This document shows positions 54,866 through 62,507 of a stretch of 64,000 nt of DNA, piece after piece. Each line of letters opens with the position of its first letter. The stretch's first letter is position 1. The stretch lies in contig NZ_CP121648.1 in assembly GCF_029714205.1 (NCBI RefSeq), positions 3,843,501 through 3,907,500 on the forward strand. Direction: 5' to 3'. Under the pieces are notes generated by a model that searched no databases, was not told the origin of the DNA, and was given only the letters and a program-made list of their open reading frames with translations. Source of the DNA: Methylobacterium sp. CB376. Lineage in GTDB: Bacteria > Pseudomonadota > Alphaproteobacteria > Rhizobiales > Beijerinckiaceae. Both the position numbers and the translations under genes were made by a program.

Positions 54866-56989
54866 TCAGGCCGGCGCGACCAGCATCAGCGCGTCGAGGG
54901 CGAGCGCGCCCTCGCCGGCCGGGTAGACGACCACCGGATTGAGATCGATCTCGCGGATGCGCGGCTCTCCCGCGAGGGTGCGGCCGAGGGCGGCGGCCAG
55001 GCGGGCCACCGCCGCCACGTCGCACCGCGCCGCGCCCCGGAACCCGTCGAGCAGGGCCGCGCAGCGCAGGGCCATGATCTCGGCCGCGATCGCCGCCTCG
55101 TCCATGCCGGGCGAGAGCAGGCGCACGTCCTTCAGCACCTCCGCCTGCACGCCGCCGAAGCCCACGAGCACGACCGGGCCCCATTCGGGGTCGTTGCGGC
55201 CGCCCAGGATCAGTTCGACGCCGCGCGGGCCCATCCGCTCGACCAGCACGCCGTCGAGGACGAGGCCGGGCCGGTGGCGCGCGACGTTGGCCGCCAGGCG
55301 CTCCCAGCCCTCCGCGAGGGCCTGCGCGTCCCGCAGGCCGACGATCACGCCGCCCGCGTCGCTCTTGTGGGACAGCTCGGCCGATTGCGCCTTGAGCACG
55401 ACCGGGTAGCCGAGGACCTCGGCGGCGCGCAGGGCCTCCGCCAGGGTCGTGGCCATGCGGCCCTCCGGGAAGGGCACCCCGAGCGGGGCGAGGGCCGCCT
55501 TGGCGGCGTATTCCGGCACCACCCCGGCCAGGTTCCGGGCCAGGTTCCGGGCCAGGGCCGGCGCGGCCGGCGCGGCCGGCGCGGCCGCCGCGGTGGCGAT
55601 CCGGCGGCCGGACCGCCGCGCCACCGCGGCGAGGGCCCGCACGGCCCGCTCGCCCGACGGGAAGCAGGGCACGCCGAGGTCGCGCAGGGCCGCGAGGCCG
55701 TCGGGCGGAACGGCCGCGCCCTCGTCGAGCCCGGCGAAGACCACCGGCTTGCCCGGCCGAAGCTCGCGCAGGGCCGCGATGATCGGCGGGAACTTGAGGC
55801 GCGCCGTGGTCTCGTCGGTCTGGATGATGCCGAGCAGGATCGCGCCGAAGCGGGGATCGTCGAGGAGCGCGGCGAGCGCGCGCCGGTAGAGGTCGGGGTC
55901 GACCAGCCCCTGGGCGGTCAGGTCGACCGGGTTGCTGACGGGCACGAAATCCGGCAGCGCGGCGCGCAGGCCCGGGCTGTCGGCATCCGCGATGGCCGGG
56001 AGGTCGAGGCCGACCTCCTCGGCGAGGTCGAGGGTCAGGGCCTTGTAGGCGCCCGACTCCACCAGCACGGCGCTCCCCCCGGACCCGGGCGGCGGGCAGC
56101 GCAGCAGGATCTCGGCGACGTCGGCGAGCTCCTCCAGGGTGGGCACCAGGCTCACGCCGGCGTCCTCGACCTTGAGGCGCATGAGGTCGTAATCGCCCGC
56201 GAGCGCCCCCGTATGGGTGGCGGCCGAGCGGCGGGCGGCCTCGCCGCGCCCGGGATGGAGCAGGACGACCGGCTTGCCGGCCGCGTGGGCCCGCCGGGCC
56301 GCCGCCAGGAAGCGCGCGGGCTTGCGGAACTGCTCGACGATCAGGACGATCACCCGCGTGTCGGGATCCTCGACCAGGAACTCGACGTAGTCCTCGACGC
56401 CGCTCGCGGCCTCGTTGCCGGTCGAGACCGAGTAGGACAGGCCGAGCCCGCGCGCCTGCAGCGTCACGGCGAGCACCGCCGCCATGGCGCCGGATTGCGA
56501 GACGATCCCGATGCCCGGGCGGCCCGCGAGCCGGGTCCCGGGCAGTTCCACGAAGGTGAGGGGCACGCCGTCGACGAAATTGACGAGGCCCAGGCAATTG
56601 GGCCCCTCGACGACCATGCCGGCCTCGCCGGCGATCCGGGCGATCTCATCCTGCTCGGCGCGGCCGGCCTCGCCGCCCTCCGCGAAGCCGGCCGAGAACA
56701 CCACCGCCGCCCCGGCCCGCCGCGCCGCCAGCGCCCGGATCGCCGGCAGCACGGCGGCGCGCGGGATGGCCAGCACGGCGGCGTCCACCCCGTCCGGCAG
56801 CGCCTCGACGCAGGGCAGGCAGGGCCGCCCGCCGATCTCCGCCCGGTTGGGGTTGACGAGGTGGATCGCGCCGCAGTACCCGGCGCGCTCCAGGTTGGCG
56901 AGGACCGAGGCGCCGAGCGCGCCCGGCTTGTCGGAGGCCCCGACGATCGCGACCGAGGCGGGCCGCAGCAAGCGAGCAAGATCTGTCAT
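54866..56989 (-). CDS. NDP-forming acyl-CoA ligase, probable feruloyl-CoA synthetase
   Basis: A fused alpha-beta acyl-CoA synthetase (ADP-forming type) of 707 aa. The N-terminal CoA-binding domain reads SVAIVGASDKPGALGASVLANL; the succinyl-CoA-ligase-like domains have GIVSQSGAMAAVL and the active His in ATHTGALAG. The C-terminal ATP-grasp has YPVVLKAQSAELSHKSDAGGVIVGL and GGRNDPEWGPVVLVGFGG. Sphingobium FerA, which activates ferulate, belongs to this superfamily. With a hydroxycinnamoyl-CoA hydratase-lyase beside it, activation of ferulate or p-coumarate is the best guess; other acyl acids remain possible. Confidence 0.88.
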   Translation of the reverse strand: MTDLARLLRPASVAIVGASDKPGALGASVLANLERAGYCGAIHLVNPNRAEIGGRPCLPCVEALPDGVDAAVLAIPRAAVLPAIRALAARRAGAAVVFSAGFAEGGEAGRAEQDEIARIAGEAGMVVEGPNCLGLVNFVDGVPLTFVELPGTRLAGRPGIGIVSQSGAMAAVLAVTLQARGLGLSYSVSTGNEAASGVEDYVEFLVEDPDTRVIVLIVEQFRKPARFLAAARRAHAAGKPVVLLHPGRGEAARRSAATHTGALAGDYDLMRLKVEDAGVSLVPTLEELADVAEILLRCPPPGSGGSAVLVESGAYKALTLDLAEEVGLDLPAIADADSPGLRAALPDFVPVSNPVDLTAQGLVDPDLYRRALAALLDDPRFGAILLGIIQTDETTARLKFPPIIAALRELRPGKPVVFAGLDEGAAVPPDGLAALRDLGVPCFPSGERAVRALAAVARRSGRRIATAAAAPAAPAAPALARNLARNLAGVVPEYAAKAALAPLGVPFPEGRMATTLAEALRAAEVLGYPVVLKAQSAELSHKSDAGGVIVGLRDAQALAEGWERLAANVARHRPGLVLDGVLVERMGPRGVELILGGRNDPEWGPVVLVGFGGVQAEVLKDVRLLSPGMDEAAIAAEIMALRCAALLDGFRGAARCDVAAVARLAAALGRTLAGEPRIREIDLNPVVVYPAGEGALALDALMLVAPA

Positions 56990-57281
56990 GGATTGGGCGT
57001 CCCTCACGCGGCACGACGCGGCGTGCCCGGCTGTGCGCGGATCGGCTCACCCCCGTTCTTGACGCAGGGGAAGAACCGGGTCGAGGCGAGCGCCGTCCTC
57101 ACGCTGCCGAGGCCGGAAGCGCGGGGTGGCGTGCCGATCGGTGGTCTCTGCCGCGGGGCGCACGACCCGTCGAGTCGGGCCGCGGCTCAGGTTCCGTGCG
57201 GGGCCCGCCTCCGTCGCCGCACCGGCCGCCGGGTCGGCGAGGAAGGCGGGTCCCGCACGGGCGAGGCCTCCTCCGCCGAGG

Positions 57282-57311
57282 GGATCACCGGCGAAGGGAT
57301 CACCGGTGCGG
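57282..57311. repeat. 15-bp tandem duplication
   Basis: gggatcaccggcgaa is followed immediately by gggatcaccggtgcg: two copies with differences only in the last bases. It lies in the 347-base gap between ligase and hydratase-lyase genes, which otherwise holds no recognised feature. Confidence 0.7.
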
Positions 57312-57336
57312 CGCAGGCGTGGCCGGTCCTGCGGAT

Positions 57337-58188
57337 TCAGGCAGGATTGGCGGAGGCGGTCCTGCGCAGGTCGTAGGCGCCGAGGCCCGGCTTGTAGGAC
57401 TTCTCGTCGATGAACTGGCGGATGCCCTCCTTGCGGCCCTCGCCGTCGTAGCTGTTGGCCGCCTCCTGCGCCCGGACCAGGTAATCCTCGGCGTTGTCGT
57501 AGGTCATCTCGCGGACGCGGCGGATCGCGTCCTTGGTCGCCTTGAGGGCGGTCGGGTTCTTGGCGAGGAGCAGGGCCGCCACCTCGCTCACCCGGGCCCT
57601 GAGCTGCCCGGCCGGCACCGCCTCGTTGACGAAGCCCCAGGCCGCGGCCTCGCGGCCGTCGATCGCCTCGCCCGTCAGGGCGTGGTACATGGCGTTGCGG
57701 AACGAGGTGAGTTCCACCGCGACCTTGCTGGCGCCGCCGCCCGGCAGGATGCCCCAGTTGATCTCGCTCAGCCCGAACTGCGCCTCCTCGGCCGCGAAGG
57801 CGAGGTCGCAGGCGAAGAGCGGGCCGTAGCCGCCCCCGAAGCACCAGCCGTTGACCATGGCGATCGTCGGCTTCTGGTACCAGCGCAGGCGGCGCCACCA
57901 GCCGTAGCTCTCGCGCTGCGCCTTGCGGGTGCCGGCGAGCCCCTGGGCCTCGGTCTCGCGGAAATACTCCTTGAGGTCCATCCCGGCGGACCACGCGCTG
58001 CCCTCGCCGGTGAGCACCAGCACGCCGACGTCCTGGCGGAATTCCAGCTCGTCGATGACCTCCATCATGCGCCGGTTGAGCTTGGGCGACATGCAGTTCC
58101 GCTTCTCGGGCCGGTTGAAGCGGACCCAGGCCACCCGGTCGATCACCTCGAAGGCGACGGTGTCCCGCTCGCTGCGCTCCTGCGACAT
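57337..58188 (-). CDS. ech: p-Hydroxycinnamoyl-CoA hydratase/lyase (feruloyl-CoA hydratase)
   Basis: A crotonase-fold enzyme of 283 aa converting feruloyl-CoA to vanillin and acetyl-CoA (p-coumaroyl-CoA to 4-hydroxybenzaldehyde). Diagnostic segments are WSAGMDLKEYFRE with Tyr75, WYQKPTIAMVNGWCFGGGYGPL with the oxyanion hole, FGLSEINWGI with Glu142, and NAEDYLVRAQ with Tyr236. These correspond to the catalytic residues known in the Pseudomonas enzyme (Tyr75, Glu143, Tyr239), which ordinary enoyl-CoA hydratases lack. GAGGAC precedes the ATG. It lies 26 bases downstream of the aldehyde dehydrogenase that would take its product. Confidence 0.93.
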   Translation of the reverse strand: MSQERSERDTVAFEVIDRVAWVRFNRPEKRNCMSPKLNRRMMEVIDELEFRQDVGVLVLTGEGSAWSAGMDLKEYFRETEAQGLAGTRKAQRESYGWWRRLRWYQKPTIAMVNGWCFGGGYGPLFACDLAFAAEEAQFGLSEINWGILPGGGASKVAVELTSFRNAMYHALTGEAIDGREAAAWGFVNEAVPAGQLRARVSEVAALLLAKNPTALKATKDAIRRVREMTYDNAEDYLVRAQEAANSYDGEGRKEGIRQFIDEKSYKPGLGAYDLRRTASANPA

Positions 58189-58214
58189 CTCTCTGTCCTC
58201 TCCTGGTGCCGAAA

Positions 58215-59660
58215 TCAGATCGGGTAATGGCCGGGCTGGGTCTCGATCGTGATCCAGCGCAGCTCCGTGAAGGCGTCGATCCCGGCCCTGCCGCCGAAGC
58301 GGCCGTAGCCGGAGGCCTTGACGCCGCCGAACGGCATCTGGGCCTCGTCGTGGACGGTCGGGCCGTTGACGTGACAGATCCCGGAGCGGATGCGGCGGGC
58401 GACCCGCAGGCCCCGCGCCGTGTCGCGGGTGAAGACCGCCGCCGAGAGGCCGTAATCGGTGTCGTTGGCGAGGGCGACCGCGTGCGCCTCGTCCCGGGCG
58501 CGCACGATCGCCACGACCGGCCCGAAGCTCTCCTCTCGGAACAGCCGCATGTCCGGCGTCACCCGGTCGACCGCGTGGGCGGGCATCAGCACGCCCGCGG
58601 CCGGGCCGCCGGCCACGAGCACGGCCCCCTCGGCCAGCGCCGCCTCCACCAGGGCGCCCACATGCGCGACGGTGCGGCGGTCGACGACGGCGCCGAGCGG
58701 CGCGCGGCCGTCGCGGGGATCGCCCACCGCCAGGGTCTCCACCTTGGCGCGGAACCTCGCCACGAAGGCCTCCGCCACCGCGTCGACGACGATGATCCGC
58801 TCCGTCGACATGCAGATCTGGCCCTGGTTCATGAAGGCCCCGAACGCCGCCGCCCGCACGGCCTCGTCGAGATCCGCATCCTCCAGCACCAGGAGCGGCG
58901 CCTTGCCGCCGAGTTCCAGGAGGCAGGGCGTCAGGGTCTCGGCCGCGCGCTTGGCGACGACGCGCCCGACCGCCGTCGATCCGGTGAAGTTGACCCGGCG
59001 CACCGCCGGGTGGTCGATCAGGGCGCCGACGACCTCGCCCGCCTCCTCGGGCCGGTTCGCCACGTAGCCGACCACGCCCTCCGGCAGGCCCGCCGCCCGG
59101 AGCGCCTCGGCGATCAGCGCGTGGGTGCGGGGGCAGAGTTCGGACCCCTTCAGGATCACCGCGTTGCCGCAGGCGAGGGGCACCGCGACCGCCCGCACGC
59201 CCAGGATCACCGGGGCGTTCCAGGGCGCGATGCCGAGCACGATCCCGGCCGGTTCGCGCATGGCCATGGCGAGGCAGCCGGGCTTGTCGGACGGGATCAC
59301 CTCGCCGCCGACCTGGGTGGTGAGGGCCGCGGCCTCGCGCAGCATGGAGGCGGCGAGCGTCACGTTGAACCGCGCCCAGCCCGCGGTGGCGCCGACCTCG
59401 CCCATCATCGCCGCGACGAAGGCCTCCGCCCTCGCCTCGATCTGCGCGGCGGCGCGCATCAGCGCGGCGCGGCGCGCGTTCGGTCCCAGGTCGGCCCAGG
59501 CCGGGAACGCCGCCGCGGCCGCGTCGGCCACCGCCACGGCCTCGTCCGGCCCGCAGGCCGGCACCCGGCTCGCCACCTCCCCGGTGATCGGATCGTGCCG
59601 CACGAGCAACCGCTCGGCAGCGGCGGCCACGCCGCCCGACACCCCGGCCATCGGCATCAT
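58215..59660 (-). CDS. vdh: Aldehyde dehydrogenase, probable vanillin dehydrogenase
   Basis: An NAD(P)-dependent aldehyde dehydrogenase of about 480 aa. The catalytic Cys is in NQGQICMSTERI, the general-base Glu in LLELGGKAPLLVLEDADLDEA and the Asn in GIAPWNAPVILG. GPTVHDEAQMPFGGVKASGYGRFGG is typical of the vanillin/salicylaldehyde dehydrogenase branch. It would oxidise vanillin or 4-hydroxybenzaldehyde from the hydratase-lyase. Several ATGs start the gene; the one at 59651 has the best spacing from AGGGGG. Transcription runs away from the MarR gene, across the operator at 59688. Confidence 0.88.
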   Translation of the reverse strand: MMPMAGVSGGVAAAAERLLVRHDPITGEVASRVPACGPDEAVAVADAAAAAFPAWADLGPNARRAALMRAAAQIEARAEAFVAAMMGEVGATAGWARFNVTLAASMLREAAALTTQVGGEVIPSDKPGCLAMAMREPAGIVLGIAPWNAPVILGVRAVAVPLACGNAVILKGSELCPRTHALIAEALRAAGLPEGVVGYVANRPEEAGEVVGALIDHPAVRRVNFTGSTAVGRVVAKRAAETLTPCLLELGGKAPLLVLEDADLDEAVRAAAFGAFMNQGQICMSTERIIVVDAVAEAFVARFRAKVETLAVGDPRDGRAPLGAVVDRRTVAHVGALVEAALAEGAVLVAGGPAAGVLMPAHAVDRVTPDMRLFREESFGPVVAIVRARDEAHAVALANDTDYGLSAAVFTRDTARGLRVARRIRSGICHVNGPTVHDEAQMPFGGVKASGYGRFGGRAGIDAFTELRWITIETQPGHYPI

Positions 59661-59687
59661 CCCCCTCGTCGCTTCCCCTCGGTATTG

Positions 59688-59705
59688 TTATGGTTCATAG
59701 CATAA
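59688..59705. promoter_or_regulatory. MarR-type operator in the divergent promoter region
   Basis: TTATG (59688-59692) and CATAA (59701-59705) form a perfect inverted repeat with an 8-bp spacer, in an unusually A/T-rich island between vdh and the MarR gene. Size, symmetry and position suit a MarR dimer repressing both directions, as CouR/FerR do for hydroxycinnamate genes. Confidence 0.55.
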
Positions 59706-59743
59706 AATTTGCGGGCCGCAACGGGGTGCTCTAAGGGGCCGGG

Positions 59744-60187
59744 GTGACGTCGAAGCCCCCGCGCCTGCACAGCCCGCTCAACGACCTGCTCGGCTACCAG
59801 CTGCGCCGCGCGTCGAACGCCCTGATGGCCGAGCTGGGTCAGGATCTCGGCCGGCTCGGCCTGACGCCCACCGAGGCGTCGGTCCTGGTCCTCGTCGCGG
59901 CGAATCCCGGCGTGACGCAGACCGAGATCGGCAGCGAACTCAGCATCAAGCGCGCCAACATGGCGCCGATCACGGCGCGGCTCGACGCGCTCGGCCTGGT
60001 GCTGCGGCAGCCGGTCGACGGGCGGGCGCAGGGGCTGTTCGTCACCCAGGCCGGCGCCGCCCGCGCCGACGAGGTGCGCAACGCCATGACGGCGCACGAC
60101 CGCAAGATCATGGCGCTGCTCCCGAAGGACCTCAGGGACGGGCTGCGGGCGAGCCTGCCGGTGTTCTGGCGCCAAGCCGGACGCTGA
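59744..60187 (+). CDS. MarR-family regulator, CouR/FerR-like
   Basis: A winged-helix repressor of 147 aa. YQLRRASNALMAELGQDLGRLGLTPTEASVLVLVAANPGVTQTEIGSEL is the N-terminal dimer and helix-turn-helix part, SIKRANMAPITARLDALGLV the recognition helix, and RQPVDGRAQGLFVTQAG the wing. GTG is the start, with AAGGGG six bases upstream. Divergence from the vdh-ech-ligase-importer genes and the palindrome between them suggest it represses ferulate/p-coumarate catabolism and is released by a hydroxycinnamoyl-CoA, as known for CouR and FerR. The ligand is inferred from context. Confidence 0.88.
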   Translation: MTSKPPRLHSPLNDLLGYQLRRASNALMAELGQDLGRLGLTPTEASVLVLVAANPGVTQTEIGSELSIKRANMAPITARLDALGLVLRQPVDGRAQGLFVTQAGAARADEVRNAMTAHDRKIMALLPKDLRDGLRASLPVFWRQAGR

Positions 60188-60457
60188 GCGTCCCGCGCCG
60201 CAGCCTTCCCCGGTCCGGCGGCGAAAATGTCGGGGGATGCGCATCCTCAGCGGACACGCCGCGCGCGCCGCCGCCGCGCGGGCCGGGCGAGCCCCGCTCC
60301 GGTCCGCGCGGCACCGACGAAAACCCCAACGCGTCCAGGAGCGTGCGCGGCGCCCGAGCGGCCCGCGAGGGCGGGGCCGCGCCTACCGTCGCGGCCTGAC
60401 AAAAACTCCGTACTTCGGTCCCTGCCCGGATGACAAAAACCGAGTTCCTGCCCGGTC

Positions 60458-60486
60458 TGTGGACAACCCCCCTGGACTGTGGACAA
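60458..60486. promoter_or_regulatory. Two DnaA-box-like sites
   Basis: TGTGGACAA occurs at 60458-60466 and 60478-60486, 20 bp apart. The complement TTGTCCACA differs by one base from the DnaA consensus TTATNCACA. They sit between the two iteron classes. Confidence 0.6.
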
Positions 60487-60509
60487 TTTCAAGGATTCGT
60501 CACGGGCCG

Positions 60510-60594
60510 CCGTACTTCGTTCCGGCTTGCCCCGTACATCGATCCGTCAACGCCGTACATCGATCCGTCAATCCCGTACATCGATCCGCGAATC
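60510..60594 (+). repeat. Four direct iterons with 21-22 bp period
   Basis: CCGTAC starts at 60510, 60532, 60553 and 60574. The last three units share CCGTACATCGATCCG followed by tcaa, tcaa and cgaa. The first is the variant CCGTACTTCGTTCCGG. A 21-bp period equals two helical turns, so a bound initiator would line up on one face. Confidence 0.9.
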
Positions 60595-60781
60595 GCGGCT
60601 TAACCACTTGATGCCGCGGCGGGATTCGGACCTGAAACTCAGATTCTAAAACCTTTAAAACAGATTCAAAACGCCTCCGGCGGGGGTTTCGCGAGAAATT
60701 CGAAGAAGGAGGGCGTCGCGCGCGAATCAACAGCCGCGGGCTATGTTCGGGATGGTGATGGAACAAGAGTCGTTGCGAATC

Positions 60782-61314
60782 GATGACCGGCGAGAGACAA
60801 GCGGAAACGGGGGTGCGCGGCACCCGAGGACTCGCTGACGCCGACGATGCCGATGGTTCACGCCCACTTCCTGATCACCGGACCGCTCGCGGCGGCGCAG
60901 CGCGGCGCGCCGGGTTCCGGACCCGGTCGAAGGCCGCCCCGAGTGCCCGGCGCGGGGCGGGCGCGCGCGCCTCTGGGTCCGGTGAGCCGTGCCCGCAGCG
61001 CGTCCGCCGCGTGCCTGCGGTGCGCGAGCGAGCGGAACAGCCGCATGTCGAGGGGGATGTCGGCCTCGGCGGGCCCCGCGCGGGCGCGGCAGCCGGGCGA
61101 GCCCGTGACCGTCGCGCGCCATGCCCTGCGGCGTCGCCGCGAGGTCGAAGGTCGGGACCGTTTCGCCGCCGGCGAGGTCCGCCCGCGCCGCCCGGCTGAG
61201 CCGAATGGCATCGGCAATCCGGCTCAGCCTCGTCTCGCATCATTGTTCGCCGCCGAACCGGTGACCCCTTCGGCGAATGATGCTTAGCTGCGCGGCCCGA
61301 CAGGAGGGCCGCGC
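60782..61314. other. Region between origin and tarD, no supported gene
   Basis: Several overlapping short readings exist on both strands, all Arg/Ala/Pro-rich with poor starts. None shows a recognised domain, so a decayed gene or pure spacer is likely. The tarD promoter should be near the right end. Confidence 0.45.
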
Positions 61315-62478
61315 ATGCGCATCGTCGACGTCCGCGAGATCACCAAGCCGATCGCCTCGCCGATCCGCAACGCCTATATCGACTTCACGAAGATGACGAC
61401 GAGCCTCGTCGCGGTGGTCACCGACGTGGTGCGCGACGGGCGCCGGGTCGTCGGCTACGGCTTCAACTCCAACGGCCGCTACGGCCAGGGCGGGCTGATC
61501 CGCGAGCGCTTCCGCGACCGCCTGCTGGAGGCGCCCCCCGAGAGCCTGCTGAGCGAGGCCGGGGACACCCTCGACCCGCACCGGATCTGGGCCGCGCTGA
61601 TGCGCAACGAGAAGCCCGGCGGCCACGGCGAGCGCTCGGTGGCGGTGGGCACCCTCGACATGGCGGTCTGGGACGCGGCCGCGAAGATCGCCGGCAAGCC
61701 GCTCTTCCGGATGCTGGCGGAGCGGGAGGGCCGGGAGGCCGACCCGCGCGTCTTCGTCTACGCGGCCGGGGGCTACTACTATCCGGGCAAGGACGACGCG
61801 GCGCTGCGGGCGGAGATGCGCAGCTACCTCGACCGCGGCTACACGGTCGTGAAGATGAAGATCGGCGGCGCCTCCCTGGCCGAGGATCGCCGCCGCATCG
61901 AGGCCGTGCTGGCCGAGATCGGCGGTCGGGCGCGGCTCGCCGTCGACGCGAACGGGCGCTTCGACCTCGAGACCGCCATCGCCTACGCCAAGATGCTGCG
62001 GGACTACCCGCTGTTCTGGTACGAGGAGGCGGGCGACCCCCTCGACTACGCCCTGCAGGCGGCGCTCGGCGGCTTCTATCCGGGGCCGATGGCGACGGGC
62101 GAGAACCTCTTCTCGCACCAGGACGCCCGCAACCTCCTGCGCTACGGCGGGATGCGGCCGGACCGCGACTGGCTGCAATTCGACTGCGCCCTCGCCTACG
62201 GGCTCGTCGAGTACCTGCGCATCCTCGACGTGCTCGCGGAATTCGGCTGGTCGCCCGCCCGCTGCATCCCGCATGGCGGGCACCAGATGTCGCTCAACAT
62301 CGCGGCGGGGCTCGGGCTCGGCGGGAACGAGAGCTATCCGGACCTGTTCCAGCCCTACGGCGGCTTCCCGGACGGGGTGCGGGTCGAGGACGGGCACATC
62401 GTCATGCCCGACCTGCCGGGCATCGGCTTCGAGGGCAAGGCGGAGCTGATCCGGGTGATGCGGGACCTGGCGGAGTAG
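61315..62478 (+). CDS. tarD: D(-)-tartrate dehydratase
   Basis: An enolase-superfamily enzyme of 387 aa that dehydrates D-tartrate to oxaloacetate. The motif order matches Bradyrhizobium TarD very closely: REITKPIASPIRNAYIDFTK, VVGYGFNSNGRYGQGGLIRE, NEKPGGHGERSVAVGTLDMAVWDA, YAAGGYYYPGK, the catalytic VVKMKIGG (KxK), VDANGRF and WYEEAGDP and TGENLFSHQDARNL for Mg2+ binding, and the catalytic His in CIPHGGHQMSLN. An aggagggccgcgc site precedes the ATG. No transporter or regulator for tartrate is next to it in this window. Confidence 0.95.
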   Translation: MRIVDVREITKPIASPIRNAYIDFTKMTTSLVAVVTDVVRDGRRVVGYGFNSNGRYGQGGLIRERFRDRLLEAPPESLLSEAGDTLDPHRIWAALMRNEKPGGHGERSVAVGTLDMAVWDAAAKIAGKPLFRMLAEREGREADPRVFVYAAGGYYYPGKDDAALRAEMRSYLDRGYTVVKMKIGGASLAEDRRRIEAVLAEIGGRARLAVDANGRFDLETAIAYAKMLRDYPLFWYEEAGDPLDYALQAALGGFYPGPMATGENLFSHQDARNLLRYGGMRPDRDWLQFDCALAYGLVEYLRILDVLAEFGWSPARCIPHGGHQMSLNIAAGLGLGGNESYPDLFQPYGGFPDGVRVEDGHIVMPDLPGIGFEGKAELIRVMRDLAE

Positions 62479-62507
62479 CGGGGCCGGCCCGGCGCGGCCT
62501 CATCCCC

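Larger units (their letters stand above)
60390..60781. other. Probable origin of replication (oriV)
   Basis: A compact noncoding module. Two 34-bp-spaced TGACAAAA iterons start at 60397 and 60431 (the first with CCGTAC at 60408), identical in design to the array at 48424. Then come two TGTGGACAA boxes, four CCGTAC units, and an A/T-rich stretch (60640-60672, attctaaaacctttaaaaca) suited to strand opening. Eight GANTC sites, the alphaproteobacterial CcrM methylation target, lie between 60494 and 60781. The combination is what an RPA/RepA-type iteron origin should look like; function has not been shown. Confidence 0.75.

Noticed and set aside
60510..60594. CRISPR array
   Set aside because: The 21-bp direct repeats have no separate spacers of constant length and no cas genes; iteron geometry fits better.
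60858..61243. Overlapping short genes between the origin and tarD
   Set aside because: All candidates are Arg/Ala-rich, overlap each other on both strands and lack ribosome sites.
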